Assembly: GCA_036567945.1 (NCBI GenBank)
Contig: DATCTM010000020.1
Coordinates: 1-64,000, forward strand
From: BRH-c54 sp036567945
GTDB taxonomy: Bacteria; Bacteroidota; Bacteroidia; Flavobacteriales_E; Vicingaceae
Length of the DNA: 64,000 bases
Direction of reading: 5' to 3'
Positions 53,317 to 61,411 of this stretch are shown here, one piece after another. A model generated the notes under the pieces. The model was not told the DNA's origin. It saw only the letters and a program-made list of their open reading frames with translations, and did not search any database. The translations under genes were made by a program, and so were the position numbers. The first letter of the stretch is position 1. Each line of letters starts with the position of its first letter.

Positions 53317-54111
53317 CTATTCTTTTATTCTTTGTGGATGAGCGTAACATGTTGCTTTATTTTCTCTGCAAAAGCCAAGAAGCGTTATTCCTAATTCTTT
53401 AGCAAAATCAACTGCTAAACTTGATGGAGCCGAAACTGCTCCCAGTACCGGAATTTTAGCTGCATAAGCTTTGGCAACAATTTCATAAGAAATTCTTCCA
53501 CTTACCACCATACATTTTGACTGTCTTAGTTGATTTGTGGCTACAAGGTTTCCAATAACTTTATCTACTGCATTGTGTCTGCCAACATCTTCTTTTAACG
53601 AGAGTAAAGTACTATCTTTAGCAAATGCTGCTGCTGCATGAGAACCTCCCGATTGATGAAATGTAGGTTGACCTTTTTTCATAATATCAAACATGGTATA
53701 AAGGTCTTTTATAGCAATAATTTGCTCTTGTTTTTCAATTTTTTCGCCACTGGAAAGTTCTAGTAGTTCTTGTCGTCCACAAATTCCACAGGAACTTACC
53801 GATAATAAATTCCTACTATTTTTATAACCATTGCCCAATTGATTTTCATCTATCTCAACAAAAGCTTTAGAAACAGCATTTTTTTCATCTTTTTCAAGAA
53901 TGACTGAAAGCACTTGTTTTCCTCTATAAATATCTTCGGCATATAACAATCCTCTAACCAAGTCTTCATCGTCTCCAGGAGTTCGCATAGTAATAGAAAA
54001 AGTTTTGTTATTGATATAAATCTGTAAGCCTTCCTCTACTGTTAAATTATCTTCAACTAAATTACTATCATTTTTACAAAACTTTTTTCCTTGATATTGG
54101 TGTATTTTCAT
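53317..54111 (-). CDS. fdhD: formate dehydrogenase accessory sulfurtransferase FdhD
   Basis: A 264-aa protein that hands sulfur from a cysteine desulfurase to the molybdenum/tungsten cofactor of formate dehydrogenase. The catalytic CxxC pair is in SVSSCGICGRQ, and the family segments FHQSGGSHAAA, KEDVGRHNAVDKVIG and SGRISYEIVAKAYAAKIPVL follow. No formate dehydrogenase or molybdopterin gene lies in the window, so its client must be elsewhere. It is a single-gene unit between the infB terminator and rnpA. Confidence 0.93.
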   Translation of the reverse strand: MKIHQYQGKKFCKNDSNLVEDNLTVEEGLQIYINNKTFSITMRTPGDDEDLVRGLLYAEDIYRGKQVLSVILEKDEKNAVSKAFVEIDENQLGNGYKNSRNLLSVSSCGICGRQELLELSSGEKIEKQEQIIAIKDLYTMFDIMKKGQPTFHQSGGSHAAAAFAKDSTLLSLKEDVGRHNAVDKVIGNLVATNQLRQSKCMVVSGRISYEIVAKAYAAKIPVLGAVSAPSSLAVDFAKELGITLLGFCRENKATCYAHPQRIKE

Positions 54112-54152
54112 TTGACTTTAATCAGTAAAGTTGTAAAAATAGTTATAAAAAA

Positions 54153-54183
54153 AATCCTGACTAGTAAAAAACCAGTCAGGATT
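54153..54183 (-). terminator. intrinsic terminator of the rimP-nusA-infB operon
   Basis: A perfect 10-bp stem (AATCCTGACT at 54153-54162 with AGTCAGGATT at 54174-54183), an 11-nt loop, and an eight-base T-run on the minus strand, 21 bp after the infB stop. Confidence 0.9.
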
Positions 54184-54203
54184 ATATTTTTCTTTTTGAG
54201 GGA

Positions 54204-56888
54204 CTATATTTTTTGTTTTACCTCAACTTGTTCATAAGCTTCAACAATGTCGCCTTCTTTTATATCATTAAATTTATCAATGTTCAATCCACATTCGTAA
54301 CCTTTAGCAACTTCTTTAACATCATCTTTAAATCGTTTAAGCGAACCTAGTTTTCCGGTATAAACTACAATTCCGTCTCTAATAACTCTTATGTCGCTTG
54401 TTCTATAAATTTTTCCTTCTTGAACCATACACCCTGCAATTGTTCCTACTTTAGAAATTTTAAATATTTCTCTAATCTCAACTGTTCCGGTAATTTTCTC
54501 TTCAAATTTAGGAGCTAACATACCTTCCATTGCATCTTTAATCTCTTCAATAGCATCATAAATAATTGAATATAATCTAACATCAATTTGTTCTTGTTCT
54601 GCAATTTTCCTAGCATTTACTGATGGTCTTACTTGGAAACCAATAATAATAGCATCAGAAGCTGCTGCTAACATCACGTCTGACTCAGAAATTTGCCCAA
54701 CCGATTTATGTATAATATTTACTTCAATTTGATCTGTAGATAGTTTTTGTAAGGAATCAGATAGTGCTTCAATAGAACCATCCACATCACCTTTAATAAT
54801 TACATTAAGCTCTTTAAAGTCTCCAATAGCCAATCTTCTTCCTATCTCATCTAAAGTAATGTGTTTATTAGTTCTAGCTCCTTGTTCTCTTACTAACTGA
54901 AGTCTTCTTTCAGCAATGTTTCTAGCCTCTCTCTCATCTTCCATTACATAAAACTTATCGCCCGCACTTGGAGCTCCGTTTAATCCTAATAAAGATACGG
55001 GAGTTGATGGACCTGCTTCTGTAATTTTTGTACCACGCTCATTAAACATAGCCTTAACTTTTCCACTATAACATCCAGCTAATAATACATCTCCAACTTT
55101 CATTGTTCCAGATTGAACCAACAAAGTAGATACATAGCCCTTCCCTTTATCCAATTCGGATTCTATAACTGTTCCTCTACCTTTTTTATTCGGATTTGCT
55201 TTTAATTCTAACATTTCTGCTTCTAGCAATACTTTTTCCAATAATTCTTCTACATTGGTACCAAATTTTGCAGAAATCTCTTGTGTTTGATATTTTCCTC
55301 CCCATTCTTCTACTAAAATATTCATAGCAGAAAGTTCTTCTCTTAATCTATCAACATTTGCTCCTTCTTTATCAATTTTATTGAAAGCAAAAACAATAGG
55401 CACTCCGGCAGCTTGAGCATGATTAATTGCCTCTTTTGTTTGCGGCATTATATTATCATCTGCAGCAATAACAATTATAGCAATATCTGTTACTTGGGCT
55501 CCACGAGCACGCATAGCGGTAAATGCCTCGTGACCAGGAGTATCTAAAAATGCTATTCTTTTACCATTGTCTAATGTTACCGAATAAGCTCCAATATGTT
55601 GCGTAATTCCTCCGGCTTCACCGGCAATTACATTCGCTTTTCTAACATAATCCAATAAAGATGTTTTACCATGATCTACGTGCCCCATCACTGTAACTAT
55701 TGGTGCTCTATCTAATAAATCTTTAGGATCATCTTCCTCTTCTTGTTCAAAATCTAAGTTTTCTGAAGCAGAAATAAATTGAACAGAATAACCAAACTCT
55801 TCTGCAATAATAGAAATGGTTTCTGCATCTAAACGTTGATTAATAGAAACAAACAAACCTAAGCTCATACATGCTCCAATTACTTCATTAACATTTACAT
55901 TCATTAATTTTGACAGCTCATTTGCTGTAACAAACTCAGTAATTTTTATTATTGATTTTTCTTTTTCTTCTCTTTCAACATTTTTCTGAGCTTCTTCACT
56001 TGCTGCTAATCTTTTGTCTTTTCTGTGTTTTACAGATTTACTTTTCCCCCCTCCTGTTAAACGAGCAAGTGTTTCTTTTACCTGATCTTGAATTTGTTTT
56101 TCTGTTAATTCTTGTTTTTTCTCTACTCTTTCGCCTTTTTGTTGTCCTTTTTTAGCGAATTTTTTTGGAGCGTCTGATAAATCAACTTTTTTACTAAGTC
56201 TTTTTCTTTTAGATTTACTTCCTGACTTATCATCATCATCAACATTTTTTTCTTTATTGGATGATGCTATCGGTTTTCTTTTTTCAAACTTTTTCTCAAC
56301 GGGAAGGTCTATGGTTCTCAGAACCTTAATTTCATTTAGTTTTTCATATACTGTTTCAATACTTTGAGGACCTTCTTTTTTAGGTTTTTCCTCTTTTTTA
56401 GCCTCCTCTTTAGCTTCTGCTGCTTTTGGAGCTTCTTCTTTTTTAGGTTCCTCTTTCTTTTCTTCCTGTTTTTCAGCAGTTTTTGCTTTTTTATCAGGTC
56501 TGGTTTTAGAGTTAATACTATCTAAATCTATTTTAGATATAATTTTAGGTCCTTTTGTTTCTTCTTCCTGAGCAGCTTCTTCTTTAACAACAGGTTCTTC
56601 TGATTTTTCCTCAACCTTTTCTTCTGCTTCAACCTTTTTTTCAATTGGTTTTATAGAAATTGTTTCTTTTTCAGACCCTATTGTTATCTTTTTGGATTCT
56701 TCTTTAGTGTTCTTATCTTGCTGAAACTCATCAAGTAAAACAGCATAAACGCCTTCATCTAATTTTGTATTAGGATTGCTTTCAATCTTAATATTTTTAG
56801 ATTCTAAAAATTCAACAATGGTATGAATACCAATGTTAAATTCTTTTGCTACTTTACTTAATCGTTTTACTTGTGATCCGTTAGACAT
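54204..56888 (-). CDS. infB: translation initiation factor IF-2
   Basis: An 894-aa GTPase that places initiator tRNA on the ribosome. N-terminal IF2 domain (SKVAKEFNIGIHTIVEFLES), a long Lys/Glu-rich linker (about 80-300), then the G domain at about 395-560 with GHVDHGKTS (G1), GGITQHIGAY, DTPGHEAF (G3) and FNKIDK (G4), followed by domains II-IV. The length is normal; the extended charged linker is typical for Bacteroidota. Last gene of rimP-nusA-infB; terminator follows. Confidence 0.97.
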   Translation of the reverse strand: MSNGSQVKRLSKVAKEFNIGIHTIVEFLESKNIKIESNPNTKLDEGVYAVLLDEFQQDKNTKEESKKITIGSEKETISIKPIEKKVEAEEKVEEKSEEPVVKEEAAQEEETKGPKIISKIDLDSINSKTRPDKKAKTAEKQEEKKEEPKKEEAPKAAEAKEEAKKEEKPKKEGPQSIETVYEKLNEIKVLRTIDLPVEKKFEKRKPIASSNKEKNVDDDDKSGSKSKRKRLSKKVDLSDAPKKFAKKGQQKGERVEKKQELTEKQIQDQVKETLARLTGGGKSKSVKHRKDKRLAASEEAQKNVEREEKEKSIIKITEFVTANELSKLMNVNVNEVIGACMSLGLFVSINQRLDAETISIIAEEFGYSVQFISASENLDFEQEEEDDPKDLLDRAPIVTVMGHVDHGKTSLLDYVRKANVIAGEAGGITQHIGAYSVTLDNGKRIAFLDTPGHEAFTAMRARGAQVTDIAIIVIAADDNIMPQTKEAINHAQAAGVPIVFAFNKIDKEGANVDRLREELSAMNILVEEWGGKYQTQEISAKFGTNVEELLEKVLLEAEMLELKANPNKKGRGTVIESELDKGKGYVSTLLVQSGTMKVGDVLLAGCYSGKVKAMFNERGTKITEAGPSTPVSLLGLNGAPSAGDKFYVMEDEREARNIAERRLQLVREQGARTNKHITLDEIGRRLAIGDFKELNVIIKGDVDGSIEALSDSLQKLSTDQIEVNIIHKSVGQISESDVMLAAASDAIIIGFQVRPSVNARKIAEQEQIDVRLYSIIYDAIEEIKDAMEGMLAPKFEEKITGTVEIREIFKISKVGTIAGCMVQEGKIYRTSDIRVIRDGIVVYTGKLGSLKRFKDDVKEVAKGYECGLNIDKFNDIKEGDIVEAYEQVEVKQKI

Positions 56889-56981
56889 ACTTTTATCCTT
56901 TTTTTACAATATTATTGATTATATTTTAATCGATAATTTTAATGTGCTACTAATATATGAAATACTGAGGAATTTAAAAAA

Positions 56982-58220
56982 TTAATCTTCAAACTCTTCT
57001 TTCAATATACTCATAACGTCTTCTACAGTTTCTATTTCTAAATCTGTTCTTTTAACTAATTCTTCAACCGATAAATCTAATACGCTTCTTGCAGTATCGC
57101 ATCCGATAGATTTAAGTTCTTCCAACACCCATCCTTCTATTTCATCAGCAAATTCATCTAATGCAACATCATCAGAATCATCATCAATATCTCTATAAAC
57201 ATCTATTTCAAAACCTACTAATTTTCCGGCTAATTTAATGTTATGACCTCCTTTACCAATAGCTAAAGATATTTGATCTGGTTTTAAGAACACTTCAGCT
57301 TTTTTAGTTTCTCTATCTAATTTAATAGAAGTTGTTTTTGCCGGACTTAATGCTCTTTGAATGTATAATTCAATGTTATTAGTATAATTAATTACATCAA
57401 TATTTTCATTTCTTAACTCTCTAACAATTCCATGAATTCTTGCTCCTTTCATCCCTACACAAGCTCCTACCGGATCAATTCTATCATCATAAGATTCTAC
57501 AGCTACTTTTGCTCTTTCTCCCGGTTCTCTAACTATATTTTTAATGGTAATTAATCCGTCAAAAATTTCAGGAACTTCTAATTCAAATAACCTTTCTAAG
57601 AATAATGGAGAGGTTCTTGAAAGAATAATTGCAGGTTTGTTATTTTTCATATCCACACGAACTACAACTGCTCTCACGCTATCTCCTTTTTTAAATCTAT
57701 CGCTAGGAATTTGCTCAGACTTTGGCAGAATAAGTTCATTGTCTTGATCATCTAAAATTAAAATTTCTCTTTTCCAAATTTGGTAAACCTCACCTGTAAT
57801 TAGTTCTCCAACTCTATCTTTATATTGTTTGTAAATGTTATCTTTTTCTAATTCCATTAACTTAGACATTAAGTTTTGTCTAAGTGATAATACCAACCTT
57901 CTTCCAAAATCTTCAATTTTAACTTCTTCAGAAACTTCTTCACCAATTTCAAAATCAGGTTCAATCTTAATAGCGTCAGAGTATGCAATTTCTTTATTTT
58001 CGTCTTCTACTTCACCATCGTGAACAATCTCTCTGTTTCTCCAAATTTCCAAATCTCCTTTATCAACATTCACAATAAAGTCAAAGTTATCGTCATCACC
58101 ATATTTCTTTTTAATAGTGCTTCTAAAAACATTTTCTAGTATATTCATTAGAGTTACTCTATCAATATCTTTAAACTCTTTAAACTCTTCAAATGAATCA
58201 ATTAGGTTTACGCTTTCCAT
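56982..58220 (-). CDS. nusA: transcription termination/antitermination factor NusA
   Basis: A 412-aa RNA polymerase-binding factor. N-terminal NusA domain (about 1-125), S1 domain (about 135-200, GELITGEVYQIWKRE), two KH domains (about 230-345, with VGACVGMKGARIHGIVRELRNENIDVI and AIGKGGHNIKLAGKLVGFEIDVY) and an acidic C-terminal helical part. It promotes pausing and hairpin-dependent termination. It lies 12 bp after rimP and 93 bp before infB, the classic order. Confidence 0.97.
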   Translation of the reverse strand: MESVNLIDSFEEFKEFKDIDRVTLMNILENVFRSTIKKKYGDDDNFDFIVNVDKGDLEIWRNREIVHDGEVEDENKEIAYSDAIKIEPDFEIGEEVSEEVKIEDFGRRLVLSLRQNLMSKLMELEKDNIYKQYKDRVGELITGEVYQIWKREILILDDQDNELILPKSEQIPSDRFKKGDSVRAVVVRVDMKNNKPAIILSRTSPLFLERLFELEVPEIFDGLITIKNIVREPGERAKVAVESYDDRIDPVGACVGMKGARIHGIVRELRNENIDVINYTNNIELYIQRALSPAKTTSIKLDRETKKAEVFLKPDQISLAIGKGGHNIKLAGKLVGFEIDVYRDIDDDSDDVALDEFADEIEGWVLEELKSIGCDTARSVLDLSVEELVKRTDLEIETVEDVMSILKEEFED

Positions 58221-58232
58221 GGTTGGTTGTTT

Positions 58233-58694
58233 TTATTTAAATGAAATTATTATTTTAGTTTCTTTTATATTATTAAAATTTATTTGCTCATTTTGTATTG
58301 AAATTTTCTTTTTCTTCCCTACTTTTTCTTTTATTTCTCTCTCAATGGTGATGTACTCATCTGTTACTTCTATAAGCTTACCTTTTAACTGCTCATCATC
58401 ATTAGTAGTAATTTTCAATTCTCTTCCAATATTTTTATCATATTGCTGTTTCACTCTAAGAGGCTTGTCTAACCCCGGTGAAGAAACTTGCAATTCAAAA
58501 TCTTCTGTTTCTCTATCTAAATTGTGCTCTATTGCTCTGCTAATATCAACACAATCACTAATTTTAACACCCTCTAAACTATCTACTTCTAATAAAATAT
58601 TATTTCCGGGTCTAATGTCCAACATTACTATAAAGGCATTTTTTTCTTCAAGTGTTGGCGTAACCAAGGATAATATTTGTTCTTCTGTTATCAT
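58233..58694 (-). CDS. rimP: ribosome maturation factor RimP
   Basis: A 153-aa factor for 30S assembly with the N-terminal RimP domain (VDSLEGVKISDCVDISRAIEHNLD), the motif QVSSPGLDKPLR and a C-terminal SH3-like barrel. First gene of rimP-nusA-infB. Only 13 bp separate its ATG from the hairpin at 58708-58733. The opposite strand here also has a long open frame, but it is a shadow. Confidence 0.95.
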   Translation of the reverse strand: MITEEQILSLVTPTLEEKNAFIVMLDIRPGNNILLEVDSLEGVKISDCVDISRAIEHNLDRETEDFELQVSSPGLDKPLRVKQQYDKNIGRELKITTNDDEQLKGKLIEVTDEYITIEREIKEKVGKKKKISIQNEQINFNNIKETKIIISFK

Positions 58695-58707
58695 TTTTAG
58701 ATAAATA

Positions 58708-58733
58708 AAAGAGGGGACGCCTGTCCCCTCTTT
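58708..58733 (-). terminator. strong hairpin between rplI and rimP (terminator or attenuator)
   Basis: An 11-bp perfect stem, AAAGAGGGGAC (58708-58718) with GTCCCCTCTTT (58723-58733), and a 4-nt loop, followed on the minus strand by TATTTATC. It should terminate the rpsF-rpsR-rplI transcript. A candidate promoter for rimP lies upstream of it, inside the end of rplI, so it would also be in the leader of the rimP-nusA-infB transcript. Confidence 0.85.
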
Positions 58734-58756
58734 ATCAATTCTTATTTATTTCGCTG

Positions 58757-58786
58757 CAAATATAGTAATTAATTTTTATTCTTCAA
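58757..58786 (-). promoter_or_regulatory. candidate promoter for rimP-nusA-infB
   Basis: On the minus strand TTG (58786-58784), 19 bp, then TATATTTG (58764-58757), a good fit to the Bacteroidota -33/-7 consensus. The -33 part overlaps the last codons of rplI. Transcription would start near 58750, upstream of the hairpin at 58708-58733. Confidence 0.6.
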
Positions 58787-59222
58787 CTACTTCAAATTTA
58801 ATTATTGCATCTACTTCTTTATGCAATTTAACTTCAGCTTCATAAGCTCCTAAGTTTTTAATTGCATCTCCTTTCAATTTAATTAATTTTTTATCTAATA
58901 CAATACCTGCTTTTTCGGCTGCTTCAGCAATTTGTATGGTATTGATAGAACCAAAAATCTTTCCATTCTCTCCAGCTTTAGCGCCAATTTTCAAAACAGT
59001 TTTTGATAATTTGTCTGCTGCTTTCTCTGCTTCTTCTTTAATTTTTTGGTTTTTAACTGCTTGTTGTTTTAAGTTTTCTGCTAAAACTTTTAAAGCAGAT
59101 GGAGTAGCTATTTTAGCCATTCCTTGAGGAATAAGGAAGTTTCTGCCATAACCGTTTTTCACGGTAACAACATCATTCTTAAATCCTAAGTTTTCTATAT
59201 TTTCGTTTAATATGATTTTCAT
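58776..59222 (-). CDS. rplI: 50S ribosomal protein L9
   Basis: 148 aa from the ATG at 59222 (MKIILNENIENLGFKNDVV); 15 more codons are open upstream but are not L9-like. Visible: VKNGYGRNFLIPQGMA, the long central helix rich in Lys/Ala, and GENGKIFGSINTIQIAE in the C-terminal domain. Third gene of rpsF-rpsR-rplI, 130 bp after rpsR. Confidence 0.97.
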   Translation of the reverse strand: MKIILNENIENLGFKNDVVTVKNGYGRNFLIPQGMAKIATPSALKVLAENLKQQAVKNQKIKEEAEKAADKLSKTVLKIGAKAGENGKIFGSINTIQIAEAAEKAGIVLDKKLIKLKGDAIKNLGAYEAEVKLHKEVDAIIKFEVVEE

Positions 59223-59352
59223 CTGTATATTTTTTAATGTTATTAAATTGTCAGATGGAACTCCCATAATGTTTCTCTTTACTTTAAGAGAGACTTCAAT
59301 TTATGGTCGTTTCATTTTTCTAAAGTGTTTGTAGGTTTAAACTTAGTTTGAA

Positions 59353-59622
59353 TTATTTAAGCATATCAGCTACATAAGGCATTAACGCTAAATGTCTCGC
59401 TCTTTTTACTGCTTGAGAAACTTTTCTTTGATATTTTAAAGAAGTTCCAGTAATTCTTCTAGGAAGTAATTTTCCTTGCTCATTTACAAATTGTAATAAA
59501 AACTTTTCGTCTTTATAGTCAATGTATTTGATTTTATGTTTTTTAAATCTACAATATTTTTCTTTGGTTAACTCAATGTTTGGAGGAGTTAAATATCTAA
59601 TTTCTGATGAATTTTCTGACAT
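59353..59622 (-). CDS. rpsR: 30S ribosomal protein S18
   Basis: An 89-aa basic protein with CRFKKHKIKYIDYKDE, LLPRRITGTSLKYQRKVSQAVKRARHLALMPYV, the S18 signature. It pairs with S6 on the 30S platform. It lies 22 bp after rpsF and 130 bp before rplI. Confidence 0.97.
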   Translation of the reverse strand: MSENSSEIRYLTPPNIELTKEKYCRFKKHKIKYIDYKDEKFLLQFVNEQGKLLPRRITGTSLKYQRKVSQAVKRARHLALMPYVADMLK

Positions 59623-59644
59623 GATGTTTTGTTTTAAAAGTTAA

Positions 59645-60001
59645 TTATTCAGCTGTTGTTGGTTCAGCTTTTTTACTTCTGTTTTTTCTTGATTCCACGA
59701 AAGCAATAGCGTGCTTATCTAAAGCTACTGTTAGAAAACGCATTACTTTTTCGTCTCTCTTCAAAGCTACTTCAATATTTGCAATAGCCTCTCCTTCTAT
59801 TTCGTACTCAAACAAATGGTAAAAACCTGTTGATTTTTTTTGAATTGGGTAAGCTAATTTTCTTAATCCCCAGTCTTCTTCGTGCATCAACTTAGCACCT
59901 GAATCTTTTAAAAACTTTTTAAAGTTTATTACTGTTTCCTTTACCTGATCTACAGATAAAACGGGAGTTAAAATGAAAACAGTTTCATAACGTTTAGTCA
60001 T
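59645..60001 (-). CDS. rpsF: 30S ribosomal protein S6
   Basis: A 118-aa protein with RYETVFILTPVLS, a central EDWGLRKLAYPIQKKSTGFYHLFEY, and VALKRDEKVMRFLTVALDK. First gene of the ribosomal operon rpsF-rpsR-rplI, preceded by a good promoter at 60057-60087. Confidence 0.97.
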   Translation of the reverse strand: MTKRYETVFILTPVLSVDQVKETVINFKKFLKDSGAKLMHEEDWGLRKLAYPIQKKSTGFYHLFEYEIEGEAIANIEVALKRDEKVMRFLTVALDKHAIAFVESRKNRSKKAEPTTAE

Positions 60002-60056
60002 TTTTTTAATGTTTTTTGTTTATAAATAATTGTTATCCTTCTTAAAAAAAGGACGG

Positions 60057-60087
60057 CAAAAGTAAACAAATTTTCTTTATTTTCAAA
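60057..60087 (-). promoter_or_regulatory. promoter for rpsF-rpsR-rplI
   Basis: On the minus strand TTTG (60087-60084), 19 bp, then TACTTTTG (60064-60057), an excellent match to TTTG/TAnnTTTG. The -7 element is 56-63 bp upstream of the rpsF ATG, leaving a leader of about 50 nt. Confidence 0.7.
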
Positions 60088-60101
60088 TGCTTAAAGAAAA
60101 T

Positions 60102-60599
60102 TTATTCATTTGCAAAAATGGTTAATGCTAAAACACCATCTTCTTGCAGTGCATAATCTAATTCTATGGTAATACTTTCGTCATTTTTTAACCATCTTGC
60201 CAAGCCATTAGCATCATCTTCTAATTTAAAACCTTTCAACTCATTAAACTGCTTAGTATAGGCTTCTTTTAATACACCAAACTGCTCCTTGTTATTTACT
60301 TGGAAATCTATCCCTACTTCAAAACAACCCAGTTCATCAAACACATAGGTCAATTCGTAAAAATCTGATTCACTTAATTCATATTTATAAACCAACAAAT
60401 CGTCATCTTGCTCTATTAAATTCTTTTTCTTTTCTTTTTTAGCAACTTTATCAATAGATAAATTAATTCGTTGCAACAACTCCTCTACCGTGGCTTTTTT
60501 ATTCATCTGCTCGTAATAACTATCCGATTTTTTATTCGACTGACACGACACAACAAACAATAACAACACTAATATTGGGGAATACACTAATTTTTTCAT
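60102..60599 (-). CDS. lipoprotein of unknown function, paralogue of the one at 17159
   Basis: 165 aa from the ATG at 60599 (an upstream TTG is in frame). Lipoprotein signal MKKLVYSPILVLLLFVVSC. The mature part has a charged helix (LLQRINLSIDKVAKKEKKK), then the strands LLVYKYELSES, LTYVFDELGCFEVGIDF, a helix LKEAYTKQFNEL, ARWLKND, and a last strand GVLALTIFANE. Length and arrangement match the 167-aa lipoprotein at 17159-17662. It is transcribed alone, upstream of the rpsF operon on the same strand but with its own unit. Confidence 0.6.
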   Translation of the reverse strand: MKKLVYSPILVLLLFVVSCQSNKKSDSYYEQMNKKATVEELLQRINLSIDKVAKKEKKKNLIEQDDDLLVYKYELSESDFYELTYVFDELGCFEVGIDFQVNNKEQFGVLKEAYTKQFNELKGFKLEDDANGLARWLKNDESITIELDYALQEDGVLALTIFANE

Positions 60600-60798
60600 C
60601 TGCAACTGTTTTTAAGGTGTAAAGGTACAAAGATCCTTTATAAAATAAAAAGTATATTTGTTTGGTGGTTAAATTATCAATAAGTTAAGCCATTAAACTC
60701 TGATTTGTTATTAAATAACAACTACAAAAAATAATAAAAAGTCCATACTACCAAAAAATTCATGACTTAAATCATTTTACTATATCATGTTTCTTTTA

Positions 60799-60806
60799 TA
60801 CATTTG
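60799..60806 (+). promoter_or_regulatory. -7 promoter element for the cysteine-rich lipoprotein
   Basis: TACATTTG matches TAnnTTTG and lies 24-31 bp before the ATG at 60831. No clear -33 TTTG at the expected distance. Confidence 0.45.
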
Positions 60807-60830
60807 CTATGACATCATTATTTTTATATT

Positions 60831-61088
60831 ATGAAAACTAATCATTTGAAATACGCTCAACTTTTCAAAAGAAGCGTAACAATCGTTATCATTACTTTTA
60901 TGAGTTTTGTATCTCTCACATTAACAGGATGCGCTAAAGAAAAACATTGTAACTCTGGTTATCCATTATATTGTGCAAAAGTTAAAGTATGTTGCCCTGC
61001 TGGCTACCCTTATTATTGTGATGGCGTTTGTAAACAAGCACCATGTCCAAGTGGAACAGTAACAGTAGATGCTTGCGAACCTGAATAA
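60831..61088 (+). CDS. small cysteine-rich lipoprotein
   Basis: An 85-aa protein. A basic start and hydrophobic segment (VTIVIITFMSFVSLTL) end in lipobox LTGC, Cys34. The mature 51 residues contain eight further cysteines (40, 48, 54, 55, 63, 67, 72, 82), enough for four disulfides. Two halves share the pattern C-x2-GYP-x-Y-C (CNSGYPLYC, CPAGYPYYC), followed by DGVCKQAPCPSG. No known family is recognised; a disulfide-rich surface or periplasmic peptide is likely. It is a single gene with its own terminator. Confidence 0.7.
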   Translation: MKTNHLKYAQLFKRSVTIVIITFMSFVSLTLTGCAKEKHCNSGYPLYCAKVKVCCPAGYPYYCDGVCKQAPCPSGTVTVDACEPE

Positions 61089-61105
61089 AATTAATGGTAA
61101 CCCTT

Positions 61106-61140
61106 AAAAAAACTTAGTTATGTTTAACTAAGTTTTTTTT
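61106..61140 (+). terminator. intrinsic terminator of the cysteine-rich lipoprotein gene
   Basis: AACTTAGTTA (61111-61120) pairs with TAACTAAGTT (61125-61134) around TGTT, with an A-run on the left and an eight-base T-run on the right. Confidence 0.88.
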
Positions 61141-61411
61141 ATAAACAAATATTTTCCAGCACCTTAGACAAGTTCACCAAATACAGAAATGAGATTTTGT
61201 AGCATATCTTACTAAAGAATAACTAACTCCACTATTAATTAAACATAAAACCTTAATTTAAACAAACATTTATATCCAATAAAAATCTAACCAACAACTA
61301 CTTAACACTATACAACCATCCTAGAAACTCCTAAAATTAAAAAAATTATACTCGTATTCATCAAATTTTTTATACTTTAGCCAACTATTGTATAAAACAA
61401 CCTATTACATA
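61141..61411. other. AT-rich intergenic region, no gene
   Basis: Together with the terminator this completes the gap from 61089 to 61411. No coding region, RNA or repeat was seen. TACTTTAG at 61373-61380, one mismatch from the -7 consensus and 31 bp before the next ATG, is the probable promoter of the OmpA-family gene. Confidence 0.4.

Noticed and set aside
58117..58704. 195-codon plus-strand open frame across rimP and the 5' part of nusA
   Set aside because: It is the mirror of two firmly identified genes, is rich in Ser/Leu/Phe as expected for an antisense frame of Lys/Glu-rich coding, and has no start context or known domain.
60002..60056. S6:S18-binding leader RNA before rpsF
   Set aside because: Only a 5-bp TCCTT/AAGGA hairpin close to the expected start site was seen, without the features of the known autoregulatory motif.
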